Below, one piece after another: positions 1-12,029 of a DNA stretch of 64,000 nucleotides. The DNA comes from Fragilariopsis cylindrus CCMP1102 (taxonomy: Eukaryota; Bacillariophyta; Bacillariophyceae; Bacillariales; Bacillariaceae): NCBI GenBank assembly GCA_900095095.1, contig FMBT01000319.1, positions 124,001-188,000 of the forward strand, read 5' to 3'. The position numbers and the translations under genes are program-made. The stretch's first letter is position 1, and each line of letters starts with the position of its first letter. Under the pieces are notes generated by a model, which was not told the origin of the DNA, did not search any database, and saw only the letters and a program-made list of their open reading frames with translations.

Positions 1-17
1 AACAATTAAAAACTTAC

Positions 18-1238
18 TCTCTCCCCAATGCGTGCAGCTGACAAGCGTTCACTAGCAGCCCGTCCTCCACGAAAATATAGATCCCCTTGCAAGGTCAACC
101 ACAGGATAAACTTAGCATGGGATGGCAACGAAAAACTCTTGAGTTGTTGTCCAAGGAACGAATTGAGAACGAGAAGTTCATGACTATTTGTCCTTGATAG
201 ATGCCCATCGTTCTCCAACAGCCGTAAGGAGTTATCCAATTGAAATTGGAGCATCATTTTATCATCACCCTTGTCGCCGTCGCCGTTGTTGAGGTTGATA
301 TTGATATTGTCACTAGAACATTCAATATCTTGTCCGACCGTCGCCGCCGACAATAACACTTGCTGACGTAATTCTGAGATACGATCCATAGCTTGAAATG
401 CGTGAGATCGACGACCGGAATCCATCTCCAGAGATAGATGTACCACACGTTCTTCGAGTTCTTCTAAGTACTGCTTGCGTCGACGACGTGATAGTTGAGC
501 AGATAATCGATTTCGTTCCAATCGTCTTTGTTTTTTGAAACCACTTGTACCATTTCCATCATGAGGACGGGGACTACTGGTTAGACTCAAAGAACCACTA
601 TTCCCAGCTTTTTGCTTACTTGGATGATTTTTCTTCTTCCCCGTGACCTTGCTACTAGTAGTTGATTTCCTTGAGATGAGATTGCCAGTACTTAAACCAG
701 TACTTAAACTCATATTCCCCGAGCTGCTTCTATCCATCGTAGGAAAGTAAGGTGCAGAAAACGTAACCCTTGTCATCGTGTTGTCTACGTCTGCTCCCTC
801 TTCTTGAGTGTGAATTACCGACGGTACCGGCGTAGTACTACCGGTATTATTCGCAGACGACCACCCTCCAGGCGCAGAGGTACTGGGAGGACAAGATTGA
901 GGAGATAAAGGACCACGAGAGTAGACGTTGTTTTTGTTACTGCTTCCAGTGTTGTTGTCATCACAGGCTTTGTGATTGGGGCGAGGATGATTCGCTGCCA
1001 TCATTTTGTTGTTATTGTTATTATTATTTATGCCGTAATTAAATGAAAGGGGAGAACTAGATGCACTATTAGGAGCTGTAGAAGTACTATCAGCAGGAGA
1101 CATGGCTAATGTAGAATTAGCTTCCGTTGTTGATGAATGAGAAGTTGAAGTTGCTTTAAGTAAAATAGGTGATGCGGCTCTAGTAGCATCTTCCTGCTTA
1201 TGATGATGGTAGTAATGATTTGTCATCTCATTGGTCAT
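18..1238 (-). CDS. bZIP transcription factor, diatom type (3' part beyond window)
   Basis: Nuclear DNA-binding regulator. The visible N-terminal part is 407 residues, mostly low-complexity Ser/Thr/Asn/His sequence. At about residues 234-270 lies a bZIP basic region and start of the zipper (KKQRRLERNRLSAQLSRRRR, with the N-x7-R spacing NRLSAQLSR), followed by ELEERVVHLSLEM heptads. Near residues 390-407 the conserved tail GGRAASERLSAARIGE appears, which I associate with diatom bZIP proteins. The reading frame then meets GTAAGT (donor at 17, reading leftwards), so an intron starts here and the gene continues off the left edge. The ATG at 1238 is the first in frame. A palindromic TGACGTCA site lies about 390 bp upstream. 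The target genes cannot be told from the sequence. Confidence 0.88.
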
Positions 1239-2905
1239 ATCTACATTTAATTTCTTTCTTAAACCCGTACGTACAATCGGAACACCGGGATATCTGAACG
1301 CTGCTATGACTTATGCAACCTTTGAGATATCACGACGGTTTCTTTTGTATTGAAATTATAAGTTCTCTGTAATAGGAAGATATTTATTAGCAAGCTGTTT
1401 AGATTGCTAGATTGTGCACACACTTCTTGTACGATATGGATAATAACGTGTAATCTAATAAGATAGTAGATGCATGAAAGAGGAATTAAAATTTAATCCT
1501 TACTTAATACGAAGGGGAAGTAGAGCGAAGAGCCAACTATTATTTTCAAGCGAACAAAAAATAATACAATTCTTGACAATTACCTTTTGTGCCCGTTAAA
1601 GTACAGTTACCGGCAAAAAACGCTGACGTCATACAGTACGAAGTATGTGTTTCATGAGGGAACACCGAGCTTTTTCGACTCCGAGGAGAGAGCTCTAATA
1701 AACGGTATGAATGTACCGGGACTTAAAAATATCTCCCATAGCTTATGAAAAGATCACCACTTTTTTTAGATACACTGTATCACCTACCTACTGTACAGTA
1801 CTTACTGTACTTTAAGGTGGTAGGGTCAAGATAAGAGCGAATTTCTGACCGATGTGATGAATTTATCAATTTTATAAAAATTATTATTGATGGCTCTTTT
1901 CGTACACTCACACAAGCACCCCTAATCATCAATATACATAGGGGTTGATATCATAATATAAAAGCAATTCGCCTAGATTAATTATATCATACTTTGGGGT
2001 GTTACTTATGAAAATGATAGTGAAACAAAACAAGAAGTTTGCTCGAAAACCTATTTTTACCGCTGATTCACGTTTATTTAGTTTCAAACTTATTTATCAC
2101 TCAGAGATTCACAATAGCTTAGATTGATTTTTTTCGCCGAGTACTATGGAACGGAACAGGGTACAGTACCGGTAGTTAATTCATACTTTTCCTCTCTGTA
2201 TGCACCTCTGCTCTGGTTATGCGTCAAAATTTGGCCTGTTGAAATGAACAATTTCCCCCGTTTCTTCCACTGTATTTGAAGCTAAGTGACAATTCCTCAG
2301 TTTATTTAGATCAGTTGTAATTTCCCATTGTGATGGAATCTATCTAAGTTCTAAGATTTAGTTCTCCATTTCTCTTACTACTACGCAGAATTTTACATAG
2401 TTGCACCCCCTAGATGAGAGCTTCCAGCTGAAGAAGCCAGATAGTAACTAAATGCACATAGCTAGCAGTTTCTGTAAACATCGTAGTTTTTGTATACTGT
2501 ATGGTGGACTATTAACTACTCGTGTACTACTTAATTCAGCAAATATCATAGTACATGCGTTATTCATAGTCCACCCTTTTTCATCACATCTAATAGATAA
2601 TAGACAATACACATCTAACGTAACATAATATCGTTGAATTTTGGGATGAATCAAAATTTTCTTTGACACAGCATCATTTCATAACAACCAAACTAGCATT
2701 GGAATTCACAACATAGTCCACAAACTACTGAGGCAGAGAGCAATTACAAAAGACACCCACAATACCCATAATTCATAGAAATTAGTGTGTTCTATCGGGC
2801 TGGCATGTTTTCGTCTACAGTACATCTAATTTGTATATTGCAATCTTATCACAAGCATTGCCCTACATGACAAAATTAGATATCTAAAGGTGTATTGATT
2901 ATCTA
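1239..2905. other. Intergenic region, bZIP promoter side and WD40 3' side
   Basis: No coding region is supported. The stretch is AT-rich with short homopolymers and repeated GTAC-type words such as ACAGTAC. A perfect CRE/bZIP palindrome sits at 1624-1631. The short open frame at 2448-2669 has no recognisable composition or neighbour and is treated as chance. Confidence 0.6.
1624..1631. promoter_or_regulatory. Palindromic CRE-type site (TGACGTCA) upstream of the bZIP gene
   Basis: The octamer TGACGTCA is the full cAMP-response-element-like palindrome bound by many CREB/ATF and plant-type bZIP dimers. It lies about 390 bp upstream of the bZIP start codon, so autoregulation is possible. Binding is inferred from the motif alone; one 8-mer can occur by chance. 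Confidence 0.35.
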
Positions 2906-4533
2906 TTATGATAGCATAGCTGAATCAGTTGTTGTTGTTCCTATCGTTGTTTGTGCCAGCGTCAAAGCATTGGTATCCAGCTCAAAAACACGGACAACCT
3001 TATCATCCCCGGCTGCAACAATAATCGCTGAACCATTAGGAAGGAATTGAATATCCATGTCATTGATTTGCTCTGCTGTCGATCCACCAGTCAATGTACG
3101 CAAAAGATTACCAGTACGGGCATCCCAAACTCGCACTCTACCATTTATAGTTGATGAAAAAACGAAAGGAAGAGTAGGATGCCACAAGATGCGGGTAATG
3201 CTGTCTGTAACTGCATCAGTATCAGCCTTGTTACCATTAACTTCAGTTGCAGTAGGGTCACAGATTTGACGACACTGACCATTAGTTAAGTCCCATATTT
3301 TGAGTTTACCATCAATACCACCAGTTGCACACCAGTTGGGTTGAGAAGGAGAAAAGCCTACAGCTTCGACGCTACTTGGATATTCCATTTCCTCTTCTTC
3401 ATCATTGTTCGCACCTACTCCACTAGCCGGAATCTGGAAGTGACGTAGCGTCGCAACTACCTTTTTGCTCCCAGTGTGACAAACATGTGCTTGTCCATCC
3501 TCGCTACCGACAATGACCAACATACCATCAGTTCCTCCTTTGCTGGCCATACATGTTAATCCTGCACCTCCGAATCGAAAGACGTGTTTGTTCAGCCCAG
3601 TCTTAGGAGCCCAAATCCGTAGGGTTCCATCGGAACTGGCACTCAAGGCCCACTTACCGTCGGGACTAAAACATCCCGCTGTAACTGCCTGCTCGTGACC
3701 TACAAAAACTTGTAGACAACGATTGAGGGGAATGTGAAACATCCAAAGTGTTCCATCACCAGATCCAGCAAGTAAAACTGAAATATAAAGAATGAAAGAA
3801 ATGATAGTTTCGTTCCGTTAGACACGACCCCGATGTCTTATAATAAGCAGGAGAGGGGATTATTACGAAACATCATATTCAATTATGGAAATTGTAGGTT
3901 GTTGTTTCTTCTTACCTGTTCCACCCTTCGGATGGAAGGACATCCATTCAACATCAGAGGGCCCTTCGAATTTCGTTCGCTGTACCCCTGTGTCGGGGTC
4001 ATATATAATTATAGATCCGTCGTAAGATCCAACAGCGGCCAACCGAGGTGTCTTTTTTAGATCGTTGCTGACATAAGCCATATTGTACGCCACACTGGAA
4101 ACTGTATCTGTATGCGGATTAGGCAACGGTTGTACGAATTTAGTACCTTCGTCACTGATACCAGGCCCTGAAATTTTGTATTGGAAGGCTTTGTCATCTC
4201 CCCCTCCTGACAAAATTGAAAGTTGTCCATTCTCCTCAGCGAAGGCAGCTACTGCATAAACGGAATCAGTATGAGATGTAAGTTGGATTTTCGACATATC
4301 AGCAACTATATTTACAGTCTGATTATCCCCGCCGTAGCATCTTTAGATTCTTTATCTGACATAACATTATCTTCCTCAACTTCCCCCATTGGGAGATCGT
4401 CGTCAACTTGAATTTCGACTGCATCGTTCATGTCGATAAAATCTGCCACATCGTCGATGATATCACCGTCGTCATCTACGACTGACGTCGCCTGCAAATC
4501 TTCTTGGTCCATCATATCATTATTCTCTTCCAT
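2906..4533 (-). CDS. AAMP/Sqt1-like WD40 repeat protein
   Basis: Beta-propeller protein of the angio-associated migratory cell protein type; yeast Sqt1 of this class is a chaperone for ribosomal protein uL16. The N-terminus is acidic (MEENNDMMDQEDLQ, then many Asp/Glu), followed by WD repeats such as LTSHTDSVYAVAAF, GSYDGSIIIYD, LLAGSGDGTLWMF, ASSDGTLRIWAP, GGIDGKLKIWDL and GRVRVWDARTG. One intron runs 3778-3915 (GTAAGA donor, CAG acceptor, phase 1), giving GGTVLLAGSGDG across the junction. The start at 4533 was chosen because the protein begins with the acidic leader; an upstream in-frame ATG is at 4617. Between about 4312 and 4335 the frame changes beside a run of four G; one missing G would join the acidic leader to GDNQTVNIVADMSK. 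A very short intron there is the alternative. Confidence 0.85.
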
Positions 4534-5283
4534 CTTTTCAAATCTTCTTTGATCTTTTTGTTTTTTGTCGAATATTCCGTACGAAACAATACGTATGATG
4601 TTTCCTTTGATTGTCACGAATTAGTTGATGCTCTCCTAGATTAAGTTACTGTATTTTGTATTTTAAGAAAAAAACCAAGTGGGACAAAATCATTCGAAAC
4701 GGCAGAACGAGGTACAGACGTATAATTAAAGAGAAATTGTATTATTTTCAGATTTTCGTGTACCTACCGCTAACGCTACAATAATGCAAATCACCGTGAA
4801 AGAAAGTTCTTCCGTGACAATCAATCAACATTCACATAATGTATCGGTAAAACACACATACACTAACACACTACAACTCCTCTTATTCCTTCGACGGAGT
4901 GCACCACGCCCTTTGTATGTACTTTTCTCTGAGACTGAGTGGAGGATGATCGTGCTGCAGAATTGTAAGGGTCGACCAAAAGGGTCGCAAATAATTGAAG
5001 TGCTCGGTCGAAATAGACGTCCCAACTGCCTTTCACCGATGTTTCATAATTTTCACTATCTATATATCTATCTATATATACCTATATTGCGTTTTCTTTT
5101 CTTTTTCTTCTTCGTCCTTCTGAAACTAAACGGCAACAATGGCTATGTATGGAAAGTTAGAGTATTGGGAGGAGCGCTATACTCACTCAGGGTAAGGGAG
5201 TCGAGTAAAACCCTGCAATGTGACAGTTATTTTGGTATTTATCTCATCAACAATTGTTTTCTATCTTCATTCATTATAGCGAC
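4534..5283. other. Divergent intergenic region
   Basis: Lies between the divergent WD40 (-) and methyltransferase (+) genes and so probably holds both promoters and 5' UTRs. A frame open at 4784-5287 on + is rich in Phe/Tyr/Leu from T-runs, matches no family I recognise, and overlaps the start of the methyltransferase in another frame; I do not call it. Confidence 0.55.
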
Positions 5284-6343
5284 ATGACCAGTTATGACTG
5301 GTATCAGACGTATGGAAACTTAAACCACCTGTTGAGTACTGACGTTTTGACCAAGCCCCTCAGCACCAACAACAACCTACAGGATCGATCTGTTGAAGAA
5401 CTAGACCATTTCGACAAAAATGTGCCATTCTTCCCTTCCCGCGAGAAATGTCGCGTATTAATTCTTGGATGTGGTAAGTTACGTATCTTACATATTATTA
5501 ACAAAATAATCCTAAAGTTATTTATATTTAACCCTGTTTAACAATGCTTTAAATACTATTGATTACCTTACTTTACTCTTAGGAAATTCGACTTTTGGAG
5601 AAGAAATGAGGAACGATGGATGGGCAGGAGAGATTGTTAACATCGATTTTTCTTCTGTGGTCATCAATCAAATGGCGAATAAATATGAAAGCAAACATGA
5701 ACGGGAAGACAAGCAGTTCATAGCTCCTAAAATGAAGTTTGTTTGTGCTGATGTTACCCACGGACTCCCTTTCAAGGACAACTCCTTCGACTTGATCATT
5801 TGTAAAGGAACATTTGATTCGATCCTCTGTAACACCGGATCTGTATCTTATGCTAGTGATCTTGTTGCCGAATGTGCCCGTGTCTTAGCTGCGGGTCATG
5901 GCTGTCTTTTCTTGGTCTCCTATGGCAATCCAGACAATCGTATTGTCTTTTTGGAGCACGAAAATGATATTTCTTATCATTGGCAGGGAATTAGTATCCA
6001 CAAAGTACAAAGGAAAGTTCAAGTTGGATCTAAGTACGTGCAATAAATGTGTTACCAAATCCACAACGAAAAGGACTGGTGAAATCCACTGTTAATTTTG
6101 TCACTATTCATATCCAGCATAAATTATAATTTCATTCCTTTCCTTACTTATCTTTTTCTTTTAAATCAAAGAAACGATTACGTTTACATCTGCAGAAAGA
6201 AATGGAATGGTACCGAAGAAGCCGGAAACAGCAGGGAATCTTTCCAGACTCCCGCTTCGAAGAGACTGGGAGAAGAAAATAATATTGAACGTATTGATGA
6301 GCACAGTATTCGCAAGAACACCCAAGCAGGAGATTCTTACTAA
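5284..6343 (+). CDS. METTL13/EEF1AKMT4-like SAM-dependent methyltransferase
   Basis: Class I methyltransferase of about 270 residues. Relatives methylate eEF1A lysines or its N-terminus; the substrate here is unknown. Three exons give an unbroken frame: 5284-5473, 5583-6033 and 6172-6343 (813 nt). The first intron (GTAAGT...AG) splits motif I, reconstituting LILGCGNSTFGEEMRNDG, followed by the family's NIDFSSVVI. Later motifs are VCADVTHGLPFKDNSFDLII, KGTFDSILC and, near the end, NDYVYICRKK, which fits the family's usual final strand and supports the third exon. The start ATG opens MTSYDWYQTYGNLNHLL, a typical N-terminus for this family. The gene is convergent with the folate-enzyme gene, 193 bp away. 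A second gene of the same superfamily lies at 10635-11823. Confidence 0.87.
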
Positions 6344-6535
6344 TAGCTCTAGCATCGCTGACGCAGCAACTTTGCTACAGATATTGCAGTACAAGTACAT
6401 TGTACGGCGAATATAATAAAAAGAAACGTAAGGTAGTCGTAGAATCGAATGTTAGAATAATAGCAGTTTATTTAAGCTAGATTTGTCCTTCCAACAAAAT
6501 GAGCAGTCTAGGCGACCAATGAGAAAAATCATTCG

Positions 6536-8840
6536 TTACATCTTTGTATTACCAAAATTCTCTTGTGTGTGACGAATACCAGCGCCTGCCATTTCAGTAA
6601 TACAATCAGAATCACGAGGCTCGTCGATTCCAAGAGCTTCCCTTGCCTCTGCCATCAGAAAGACGCTACCACAAACAACCAGTATTTCGTTATCGTTTTC
6701 TTTCGTCATTTCCAATGCTTGAACTACTTGTGCCGTAATACTTCTATCTTCAAAATCGTAGTACGCAGCAGTCTTCAAGATACTTTCGGCGTTGAGAATA
6801 TCTTCAAGAGAAGCAGCTCTAGGGTGGGCGGCTTGTACCAGATGTATTCGGGGTTTGTTGCGACAGTCGTCCGACCCTACTGTCACTGAAAGTAAGGACC
6901 GAGCACACTGACCTAAATCTTTGTCAGAAGACATACCAGCGACAAAGCGAAAGGTCCCTTCTGGAAATGTTGTTTTAAGTTTATGAACGAGGTATTCCAT
7001 TGCTAGTGGGTTGTGAGCGACATCTAATATGACAGTAGCATTTTCCTTCTGGAAGTACTCAAATCGACATGGTGGTCGGATAGAAACAAAATTGTCGACC
7101 TCATCGGGTTTTAGATTTACCCCAAATATTTCTGGATGGCGCTGTTCTAACAACAACAAAGCCGCCTTGGCAATTTCTTGGTTTTCTATATCATAATCGG
7201 TAATAGCGAACGATTCTTCTTCCTCCGCATTCTTGTCTGTTCTGGTCATATGAGCAAAGTCTTGGAGGTTGCCGTGAACTAAACTCGGAACGTAATATCG
7301 TCCGGCGCCCTTTTCTCGTGCGACCCCCATGAGTACATCATGAGGACAATGTGGACCGACCAAGACAGGGCAATCCTTTTTAATTATTCCGCCTTTCTCC
7401 CTCGCAATAAGTTCGATTGTATCCCCTAGTATTCTTGTGTGTTCTAATCCGATCGATGTAATGATAGACAATGCCGGATTATTAACTACATTTGTGGCAT
7501 CAAGACGCCCACCAAGACCTTAGTATAATAAATACGATGATACGGCAGAGCAAGAGATAAGTGAGCAAAGCAGATTATAATTGTTGATGAATGTCAAATG
7601 ATGGATACCATTCAGTGCCTATGTGCTCTCTACTATTTTGTACTTTTTTCTGCCCATGTTCGAATTCCCGAAAAAAAAATGAAAAAAAAAACGTACCAGT
7701 TTCCAATACGACTACATCTACCCCACGTTTTGCGAAAAATAAAAATGCTAATGCGGTAGTAATTTCAAAAAATGTAGCAGGGATATCATTGTTTTCTGGA
7801 AGGCAAAGATCATATATCTGTGGTAATAGTTCGACGACTTCCTCTTCGGTGATCATTTCCCCATTAACTTGCATTCGTTCACGAAATGACGAAACATGAG
7901 GCGAACAAAATATGCCAACATTAAGGTTTCTATTATCTTTACTGTTATCCTTTTTTTCTTGTCCCGGGAAGGAAAACGATGATTTTCGTTGTTGATTACG
8001 AAGTGCATTTGCAATTTTAAGACAGACACTGCCCTTGCCATTAGTTCCAGCAACGTGAACAACAACTCGATTCGGCTAAGATCAACGATGATTGGTATGT
8101 GTTCAAAAATGGGTGGCGATGAGATGCAGTATGTGAATTGTAATATCTTTAGCTAAATTTGAAAAGATAATACACAGTATTATGTATGTATAACTTACAT
8201 CGTCCATTGGATTTCCTATAAGTTTGTGCAAGAGCCGCATATTTTCCAAACCTAATTTAACCGGATGAAACATATTGGTTGCATAAAGTCTTCTTACCCA
8301 TCTTTCATATCCGGTATAACTAACATCGTTGCTGGTGGTATCCGTATCCATGGCTGGCACAGAGAATTTAGATAATGATGATGATTTTGTTGGATGTTTA
8401 GTATCAATGTTAGTATTAGTATTTGTATTGGACGTTGACGTTATTCCTGTGTCTTCGCCTTCGTGCTGTTGTTGTTGTTGTGTGGTAGAAGATAAATGTC
8501 GACGTAGTAATGATTCTATTCCTTGTTTCTTATTAATCGTATCAAGGGAATAAAATAATGATTGATATGATATCGACGACGACGGTTGCGTTAATCGATG
8601 AGATGGTTGTTGTGACGACGACGATGAATGGTAATACGCCCGTCCTGCAGAAGAAAATGCGATTGTAAATCTACGAAATAGTATAGTTGATGTTGTTGCT
8701 ATTATTTTTGTTGACTGTGCAACACAAACTGACGAAAGTTGCATTTGAGTTGTTCGGCGAATAGTATAGTTACATCGACTGTGTAGCCGAGACTGGTTGC
8801 AAAGTATAACGAGAAATAGCACACCGATGAAACGAAACAT
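6536..8840 (-). CDS. FPGS: Folylpolyglutamate synthase / dihydrofolate synthase (FolC family)
   Basis: ATP-dependent Mur-ligase-type enzyme that adds glutamate to folates and/or dihydropteroate. Three exons, 8199-8840, 7697-8075 and 6536-7518, total 2004 nt (667 residues) without a break. Exon 1 gives a 200-residue leader ending LHKLIGNPMDD; exon 2 opens PNRVVVHVAGTNGKGSV, containing the P-loop GTNGKGS, then IFCSPHVSSFRERM. Exon 3 gives GLGGRLDATNVV, SIGLEHTRILG, AREKGGIIK, the C-terminal-domain motif DVAHNP and VCGSVFLMAEAREALG. Donors are GTAAGT and GTACGT; acceptors CTTAG and CTAAG. The N-terminus (MFRFIGVLFLVILCNQSRLHSRC) is hydrophobic then basic, so organelle or secretory targeting is likely, followed by Ser/Gln/Asn-rich sequence. 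Whether it has one or both FolC activities cannot be seen. Confidence 0.92.
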
Positions 8841-10634
8841 GCAATGTCATTAAGGCAAGAAAAATTGTGATATCGTTGTCGTTATCGGTGTGTGTTCCTC
8901 CAACTTCTGCTTGTTGCGTTCATTACAGTAGGTGAAATAGAAACGCGACTCAAAATGTATTTTCTTCTCCTCTCTTCTCTCTCTCTCTTTCTCTTTCTCG
9001 TTTCTTTTTTCTTTTTAACATGAGATTTTTTAATGTGATTTACGAATTTCAATTGTTGGATGACGGAGGATGACGTTACATTCGATTCACGCGGGACTAA
9101 CAGAACAGAGCTAAGAGAGTGCCCTGACACCATTTTCAAATTTTGTTGACCTTTAGGCTTGGGTTTGGTTTTCTTGCCTAACGTACAACCAGAGATGATA
9201 GGCAACAAAAAGTGTTGTGGTTGTCTGCTCTGGCAACGCAGGCATGAGGGCGATAGTGTCATAGTTGACTGGTGAGTAGGATGTTGTAGCCGGTTATTAA
9301 ATTCTAGAAAAATTAATAGGTAGTTAGTATAGTTGTAGGGATGAAAAATGGCAACTATTTAAACTTAACAATAAAAGTTATATAGACATCAAATACAGGT
9401 ACAGATATGAATTGATTTGACATGACTGATTCAAAATTTTATGATTGGCGCTACCTGTATCTAAAACAGGCATATTTTAATAGTTCTCTGCTATCCATGT
9501 CTAGTTCAATGTAGATTACATTCATGTTTATTTCCCTCCCTTTACTTTTTTATTGCCAGTTATTTTTGTTATTCTTAGTTTGAATTAGAACAGAAGCGTT
9601 ATAGTACGCGTTAACTTTAGTCCGTTACTGTTGTTTATTGCCTTAAAAATATCACAACGTAAAAATGAGTTGTATTTTAAAATGATGATATATAATAGTG
9701 AGTGAACTGACAAAATTGTTTCTGCTATTCCTCCTCGATGATTTTTTACCTGGTCACATATTATATTTAATATATATTTCATACTTCATATTTCATTGCA
9801 CTACATTTTCCTTCAATCAAGAATCTTGATTCTGCCATGTATTAGAAATATGCAGAAACAATTTCTAGAAAAAAATGATACTTCACTGTATTCCTTGCGC
9901 TGTAGGAGTAAAATAGGTCTGTGCACAGACAGGATTTTGTAACACAGTTGGCTGTCCCGAACCTCGTTGAGCCGGAACGCGCCAAAAGAGACGCAGTATC
10001 TATCCCGATCTATCTTTCTCTCCAGTCATACTGTAATGTGTTAAATCTTGCAGTCGTATTCTTTTTTTTTTCTACCAATTTTTCCCTAGCGAAAAACATT
10101 TTTGAATCATCTGGAACGAACATTGCAACTGAAATTCATCGTGGAGATGGATTGTTTCTAATACCTGAATAAGATGACTCTTCTAGTAAACACTATTTAC
10201 ATATGTTAATAGTATAGAAGTCTTCAGTCTAGTGAACTTAGGTAGCTAGACGCATTTACACTTTTTAATATAAGAGCAAGTAGATCTTTGGCTTATGATG
10301 CATGCTATTTATTTATTTATTTATTTTTGTTGTGTAGTAATGGTTTTGTTTTAAAAATATGGCGCGCTAAAACTGCGACACGTGCGACGGATTGGTTATT
10401 CTTTTTTTCATTTACAATTTTTCATTCCATTAACGTTATTATGGTTACACACATTCATTATTTAATATTTAATATCATACAATCGCGACAGAGGGACTAC
10501 CAATAACGAAGACTTCTCTGCATGCTCTCCGAAGACTCCGCTACCTCACGGTATAGACACCCTTATTTTTTATATTTATACTGAATACTTAATGCTTAGA
10601 TACACAACAACTAACTACAACGACGTCAACCATC
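8841..10634. other. Intergenic region with one dispersed-repeat copy
   Basis: About 1.8 kb, AT-rich, with no supported gene. It probably contains the promoters of the folate enzyme (-) and the second methyltransferase (+). A CT/GA-rich patch is at about 8965-9015. One copy of a 74-bp dispersed repeat lies at 10187-10260. Open frames at 8882-9262 (-), 9585-9782 (-) and 9921-10172 (+) show no family signature. Confidence 0.55.
10187..10260 (-). repeat. Dispersed 74-bp repeat, copy 1
   Basis: The reverse complement of this stretch matches 32306-32379 at 71 of 74 positions and more loosely matches 22212-22291. One end is GTAAACACTATTTAC, itself a short imperfect palindrome. All copies are intergenic. 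Confidence 0.75.
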
Positions 10635-11823
10635 ATGTCTTTGACAGGACGTTACATCATTGATCGCACCAAAGGTTTTTTGAAACAATTCAAATTGCCG
10701 TGCCCTCCTTACAACTCACCTCAGTATTGGGATGCTGCCTACAAATCCTGTAAGTATAATAGTAATGATATATAGTGTAGTAATAAGTCTTCATTAATAA
10801 CTTGCGGATTTTTTTTATAAATTGGATTTGATAAAATCATAAATTATGTCGAGGAACTAATTTTACTACCGATTTGCATTACGTTCGTAACAACAAACGA
10901 CAACCTATTTTTGAAAATTGAATAATACATTTAGTTGGACCAAATGATTCCTATGAATGGGGTGATGTTTCAATGTCCGACGTTAAGGAATATGAGTACT
11001 TTGATATGGAATGGGATGCTCAACATTCTTCATCTTATCCCTCGAAGTTGTCAAATCAGTCGACGCTTTCAGCTGCCCTTAACATTGATCATCCAGCACG
11101 ATGATTCTGTTGAGATTCGAACGCAAACGCAGCAGCAGCAGCGTCCTATTCTGATGCTAGGCTGTGGCAATTCACGAATGGGCGAAGAGATGATTGAACA
11201 AGGTGGTTTTAAAGGTCCTATTATGCAAGTGGATGTATCGAGGTCTGTCGTCGAAAATATGCGACAACGTTGTAGTGATTTGGTTTCTAAGGGTCAATGA
11301 GTTTTGTCCAGGTAGGTTATTAAAAAAAAATGGTTTGGATTGAAGATTTATATAAGGAATGAATCTAACTTCAGTAGTATTGAATACACACTGTTTATAT
11401 ACACACTGTACATATACTTCTATCATTTTGTCAGGATGATGCCACAGAACTTTCGGCGTTTCGAAACAATATGATTGATGCATGTCTTGATAAAGGACTA
11501 ATGGATGCAATTTCTGTGCCGAAGACTACCACCAGCTGAACCAAATCCAGCAGACTATTCATAGGGTGTTACGTCCTGGAGGATCATTTGTCTTTTTTTC
11601 TTTTTCTCGTCCTGAATTCCTCATCCCTAAATTGATGATGCTAGACGAACCATCGGTACATATTGACGATTTTCAAAGGCGGATACCGTGGACAAATATC
11701 GAAGTTCAGCAGTTGCCAAAAATATTACTATATAAAATGCAAAAGGCAAATGGTAACGCTAGCGAGAATAAACAGAGGATCACCAGATCAAAAACAAATA
11801 AAAAACAGATGAAACGACGATAA
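10635..11823 (+). CDS. METTL13-like SAM-dependent methyltransferase, frame interrupted
   Basis: Second methyltransferase of the METTL superfamily in the window. Exon 1 (10635-10749) starts MSLTGRYIIDRTKGFLKQF and contains SPQYWDAAYKS; introns are 10750-10934 (GTAAGT...TTAG) and 11312-11434 (GTAGGT...CAG). Motif I is LMLGCGNSRMGEEM, followed by VDVSRSVVENM, FVQDDATEL, CLDKGLMDAI and VLRPGGSFVFFSFSRPEF; the C-terminus is Lys/Arg-rich (KTNKKQMKRR). Three frame changes interrupt it, near 11095-11102, 11290-11297 and 11508-11513. The last two are each mended by one missing base, in a G-run and a T-run. Conservation on both sides of every break argues for sequence error in a live gene, but a recently decayed gene is not excluded. 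Convergent with the coiled-coil gene (206 bp apart). Confidence 0.75.
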
Positions 11824-12029
11824 AACTTTAGAGTTAAACAAAAAATAATCTTCTCTAACTGTGCTTAAGTCTACATATTTAAGTCTATATGGAAAAGAAA
11901 GTACAAAACGTGTATGCTATATTTTAATCTACTTCGCATTACAAATTTTATTGTTCTGAATACCTGCATTGATACTAAGTACATGTAAACCCCCCACTAA
12001 AATGATAATCAAGAAAGAACAATCATTGA

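Noticed and set aside
4784-5287. 167-codon open frame on + upstream of the first methyltransferase
   Set aside because: Its residues come largely from T- and A-rich simple sequence, it has no family motif, and it overlaps the conserved methyltransferase start in another frame. It is more likely 5' UTR or promoter.
8882-9262. 126-codon open frame on -
   Set aside because: Arg/Lys/Glu-rich end derives from a CT microsatellite; no conserved motif, no partner exon.
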